From: CAWCTB01 sp963798275
Lineage (GTDB): Bacteria; Acidobacteriota; Terriglobia; Terriglobales; Acidobacteriaceae
Assembly (NCBI GenBank): GCA_963798275.1
Contig: CAWCTB010000032.1
Location: forward strand, 1 to 64,000
Direction: 5' to 3'
Length of the DNA stretch: 64,000 nucleotides
Shown here: positions 61,786 to 64,000 of the stretch, piece by piece
How positions within the stretch are numbered: position 1 is the stretch's first letter
How the letters are laid out: each line of letters starts with the position of its first letter
Program-made: the position numbers and the translations under genes
Notes under the pieces: model-generated
What the model saw: only the letters and a program-made list of their open reading frames with translations
Databases searched by the model: none
What the model was told of the DNA's origin: nothing

Positions 61786-63321
61786 TCAAGGCTTTTCTCC
61801 GTCCTTCCACTCTGGCCGAAACTCGCTGTTCGCCAGCCACTTCACCGGCCCGATCATCGAAGCAATCGCCTCATCCAGGTGCGTCCAGTTCACTCTGCTC
61901 AGAGTGTCCGTAGGCTGGTGGTAATCCTTGTGCAGCCCGTAACTCGATACCGTCTGTGCCACGATTCCCTCCTGCGCCAGCGCGTAATTATCCGAACGCT
62001 TAAAGAAACTCTCCGTGGCATGCGGGTCGGCTACCAACTTCGCGCCATGTGACACCAACTGGGGTCCGAGATCGCTGCGGTCCCATCCCGTCAGCCACAG
62101 TTCGTCCGGCTTCAACTTGGGATCGGGCCGCGCGATCATCTCGAACTCCAGGTTCGCAACGATGCTTTTCAAATCGAAGGTGGGATGCTGCAGGAAATAG
62201 CGCGATCCGATCAGGCCCGCTTCTTCGCTGCCCCACAGCGCGGCCACCACCGTGCGCCGCGGCTTCGGCTCTTTGGCCAGCACCCGCGCCAACTCCATCA
62301 CGGCAACTGTTCCGGACGCATCGTCATCCGCTCCGGGATAGGTTGTGCCATTCACGATCCCGAGGTGATCGAGGTGCGCGCTGAGCAGGATCGCTTCATC
62401 GTCCCGCTCGCCTGGAATCCTGGCCAGCACGTTCCAGGTGCGCGTCTCCTCCCAGGGCGTCATCTCGCCCTGCACCTGCACGGTTGTTCCGTCCGCGGCG
62501 CTCCAGATTTGATCGAACGCTTTCTGCGATGCCAGCACGCTTACGGCCGAATAGGCGGACTCTGCGCTCCCAATCCTCTTCGGACTGCTCGAGGGTTGAG
62601 CGCCCTTCGTCTTGAGCAGCCCCTCCAGTTCCGGCGTCGCCGAGACGACAACGATCGCGGCCTTGCCGCGCAAAAACGGCGCTACTACATCCTTCATTTG
62701 GGCGACCGTTGTCCCCGGCTTCAATTTCAGAGCGACCGCCGCACCTTCCTTCACCGCGGCCGGCGTAACCCGCGCATCGTTCAGATCCAGCTTCTGCAGC
62801 CCACCTGTCGTGTCGGGCTGCGGCAGGGCGAGAAACGCCACACCCTTGCCATGCGTCCAGATCGCGGCCCCCTGCTTCCCACGCTCGCTACCGTCCAGTG
62901 ACAGCGTGGGCGATCCGATGACCTTCCGCGACTGAATCGTGACCGTCTGGATGTACTCGCCATCTTCCGCCGCCGGCAGCAATCCATATTGTTTCAGCTT
63001 CCCGGCAATGAACTCCGCCGCGTGATGTTCGTCTTCGGTGCCGCTGCCCCGGCCATGCAGCGCCGGCCCTGCGAGATAGGTTAGATTGTCGCGAACGCAC
63101 TCCGCGCAGAACTCAGGCAGCGCTGCAGGCTCGCGCGGAACCGTCGGCCTGTGGCCATGCACTGCGCGATGTTGAACGTTCGCGCCCGGCGCCGTTGGTT
63201 CCTGCGCCGGCAACGTCAAGCATCCGATGTGCAATAAAAGGGCGGCAAGCGCCGCCCCAATCCCATGCCGAACAGAATTCAAAGCAAGACTCCAGACCTC
63301 AGAGGCTGATCCAGCCTGCAC
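61786..63321 (-). CDS. Exported M28-family zinc aminopeptidase
   Basis: About 500 residues. Signal peptide GIGAALAALLLHIGCLTLPA. PA-domain-like insert at about 150-300, then the M28 core with zinc ligands in ILLSAHLDHLGIV (His), GADDDASGTVAVMEL (Asp), WGSEEAGLIGSRYF (Glu catalytic and ligand) and KDYHQPTDTLSRVNW (His). This is a secreted or periplasmic aminopeptidase/carboxypeptidase-like enzyme. Two starts are possible: GTG 63321, which overlaps the next gene by 23 bases, or TTG 63282. The signal peptide is intact in both. Confidence 0.9.
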   Translation of the reverse strand: MQAGSASEVWSLALNSVRHGIGAALAALLLHIGCLTLPAQEPTAPGANVQHRAVHGHRPTVPREPAALPEFCAECVRDNLTYLAGPALHGRGSGTEDEHHAAEFIAGKLKQYGLLPAAEDGEYIQTVTIQSRKVIGSPTLSLDGSERGKQGAAIWTHGKGVAFLALPQPDTTGGLQKLDLNDARVTPAAVKEGAAVALKLKPGTTVAQMKDVVAPFLRGKAAIVVVSATPELEGLLKTKGAQPSSSPKRIGSAESAYSAVSVLASQKAFDQIWSAADGTTVQVQGEMTPWEETRTWNVLARIPGERDDEAILLSAHLDHLGIVNGTTYPGADDDASGTVAVMELARVLAKEPKPRRTVVAALWGSEEAGLIGSRYFLQHPTFDLKSIVANLEFEMIARPDPKLKPDELWLTGWDRSDLGPQLVSHGAKLVADPHATESFFKRSDNYALAQEGIVAQTVSSYGLHKDYHQPTDTLSRVNWTHLDEAIASMIGPVKWLANSEFRPEWKDGEKP

Positions 63322-64000
63322 GAATCGCCAGCAGGCTCGCCACCGCCACTACAATCCACAGCAGCACGCCTTGTAACAACGGCCGCGGACCCACGCGCCG
63401 CACCGTCGCGGGCGACAGCGTCGCTCCGATCAGAAACAGCGTGAAGATCAGCACCAGCTTTCCTCCGCTGCTCAAGTAGTGATAGACGCGCGAGCCGGGA
63501 AACAGGTAGGTATTCGCCATCGCTGCCAGGCAGAACAGCAGGATGAACCACGGCCACTGAATCCGCGTCTTGCTGTGCTTGACCGCCGCGGTGCCGACCG
63601 TCACCGGCACGATCCATAGGGCGCGCGCCAGCTTTACCGTCACTCCCACCGCCAGGGCTGCCGCACCGTATTTCGCGGCCGCTCCGACCACCGAACTGGT
63701 GTCGTGAATTGCAAGTGCTGCCCACAATCCGAACTGGTTCTGCGACAGCTTCAGCCAGGTACCGATTGCCGGGAAGGTCAGCAGCGCCACCGAGTTCAGC
63801 AGGAAGATTGTGCCCAGCGAAACTGACATCTCGTCTTCGGTCGCGCCCGCAATCGGACCCACGGCTGCAATCGCGCTGCCTCCGCAGATCGCCGTCCCGG
63901 TCGAGATCAGGAACGCGGCACGGGGGTGTACGTCCACCAGTTTGCCAAGGATGGTTCCGAGCGCCATGGCGAAGGCGATGCCCAGTGCGGTGTATATAAA
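63299..64000 (-). CDS. YeiH-type putative sulfate exporter, 5' end beyond window
   Basis: C-terminal 233 residues of a polytopic protein. HPRAAFLISTGTAICGGSAI is the signature of the YeiH/UPF0324 family (first TM bundle with the GTAICGGSA motif), followed by IHDTSSVVGAAAKYGAAALA and FILLFCLAAMANTYL. The 5' part (FIYTALGIAFAMALG) runs off the window edge at 64000. Members are putative exporters (sulfate/anion). It overlaps the GTG start of the M28 gene, suggesting one operon. Confidence 0.87.
   Translation of the reverse strand, partial: FIYTALGIAFAMALGTILGKLVDVHPRAAFLISTGTAICGGSAIAAVGPIAGATEDEMSVSLGTIFLLNSVALLTFPAIGTWLKLSQNQFGLWAALAIHDTSSVVGAAAKYGAAALAVGVTVKLARALWIVPVTVGTAAVKHSKTRIQWPWFILLFCLAAMANTYLFPGSRVYHYLSSGGKLVLIFTLFLIGATLSPATVRRVGPRPLLQGVLLWIVVAVASLLAIRAGWISL

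Noticed and set aside
1..64000. CRISPR arrays, tRNA or rRNA genes, prophage or IS elements
   Set aside because: No regularly spaced repeats, no cloverleaf T-loop (GGTTCGA-type) in a tRNA context, and no transposase or integrase reading frames were found by eye. A covariance search could still reveal a tRNA.

Overview
The window reads like a chromosome fragment of an Acidobacteriota bacterium (probably class Terriglobia), GC-rich and densely coding on both strands. This placement is an inference from gene content: a winged-helix/TM/beta-propeller protein, a hopanoid radical SAM enzyme (HpnJ), AmmeMemoRadiSam protein B, DUF2203, Gly/Tyr-rich exported proteins, and intergenic decorations such as CTGACAACTG-type and GGCTAAAGCC-type repeats. 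No rRNA, tRNA, CRISPR array, phage or insertion sequence was recognised.

Layout. 1-2.8 kb: a TolC-like gene and hpnJ, both riddled with indels. 3-7 kb: a lipoprotein, an exported OB-fold-like protein and a LuxR-type two-component pair. 7-13 kb: BON-domain lipoprotein, small glycosyltransferase, prepilin peptidase, DinB-like protein, BadF-type kinase, amino-acid permease. 13-19 kb: glycogen synthase, rsmA, amrB, VOC protein, cytochrome c, superoxide dismutase. 19-26 kb: zinc-ribbon/Sel1 protein, HTH protein, a run of exported proteins, then a deiodinase-like thioredoxin-fold gene. 26-34 kb: recG, RNase HI, phosphoesterase, an orphan peptide-ABC ATPase, FkbM-like methyltransferase, GT39 glycosyltransferase. 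34-45 kb: exported proteins, gluQ, a cupin, two sugar/aldehyde oxidoreductases, an epimerase. 45-50 kb: the (p)ppGpp synthetase/hydrolase, a Bcp-type peroxiredoxin and a repeat-motif protein. 50-55 kb: an electron-transfer-flavoprotein module (etfB, two small membrane proteins, etfA, ETF dehydrogenase). 55-64 kb: moaA with a long structured leader, mazEF, nadA, DUF2203, an ABC-F ATPase, a four-helix-bundle gene between inverted repeats, an M28 peptidase and a truncated YeiH-type transporter.

The main discovery is two selenoprotein genes. In both, a single in-frame TGA replaces the catalytic cysteine of a redox enzyme: a deiodinase-like protein (25195-25926, motif GSYT-U-PPF) and a Bcp peroxiredoxin (48340-48801, motif NTPG-U-TIEA). 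In both the frame continues to a natural stop, and a GC-rich hairpin starts about a dozen bases after the TGA, with a loop sharing the core GGUUCC at the spacing expected of a bacterial SECIS. The organism should therefore encode SelA, SelB, SelD and tRNA-Sec elsewhere.

About a dozen other genes are split by single-base frameshifts with no such logic. Because several are normally conserved housekeeping genes (moaA, ABC-F, histidine kinase, hpnJ), assembly or sequencing indels are the likeliest cause, especially in the first 1.9 kb.
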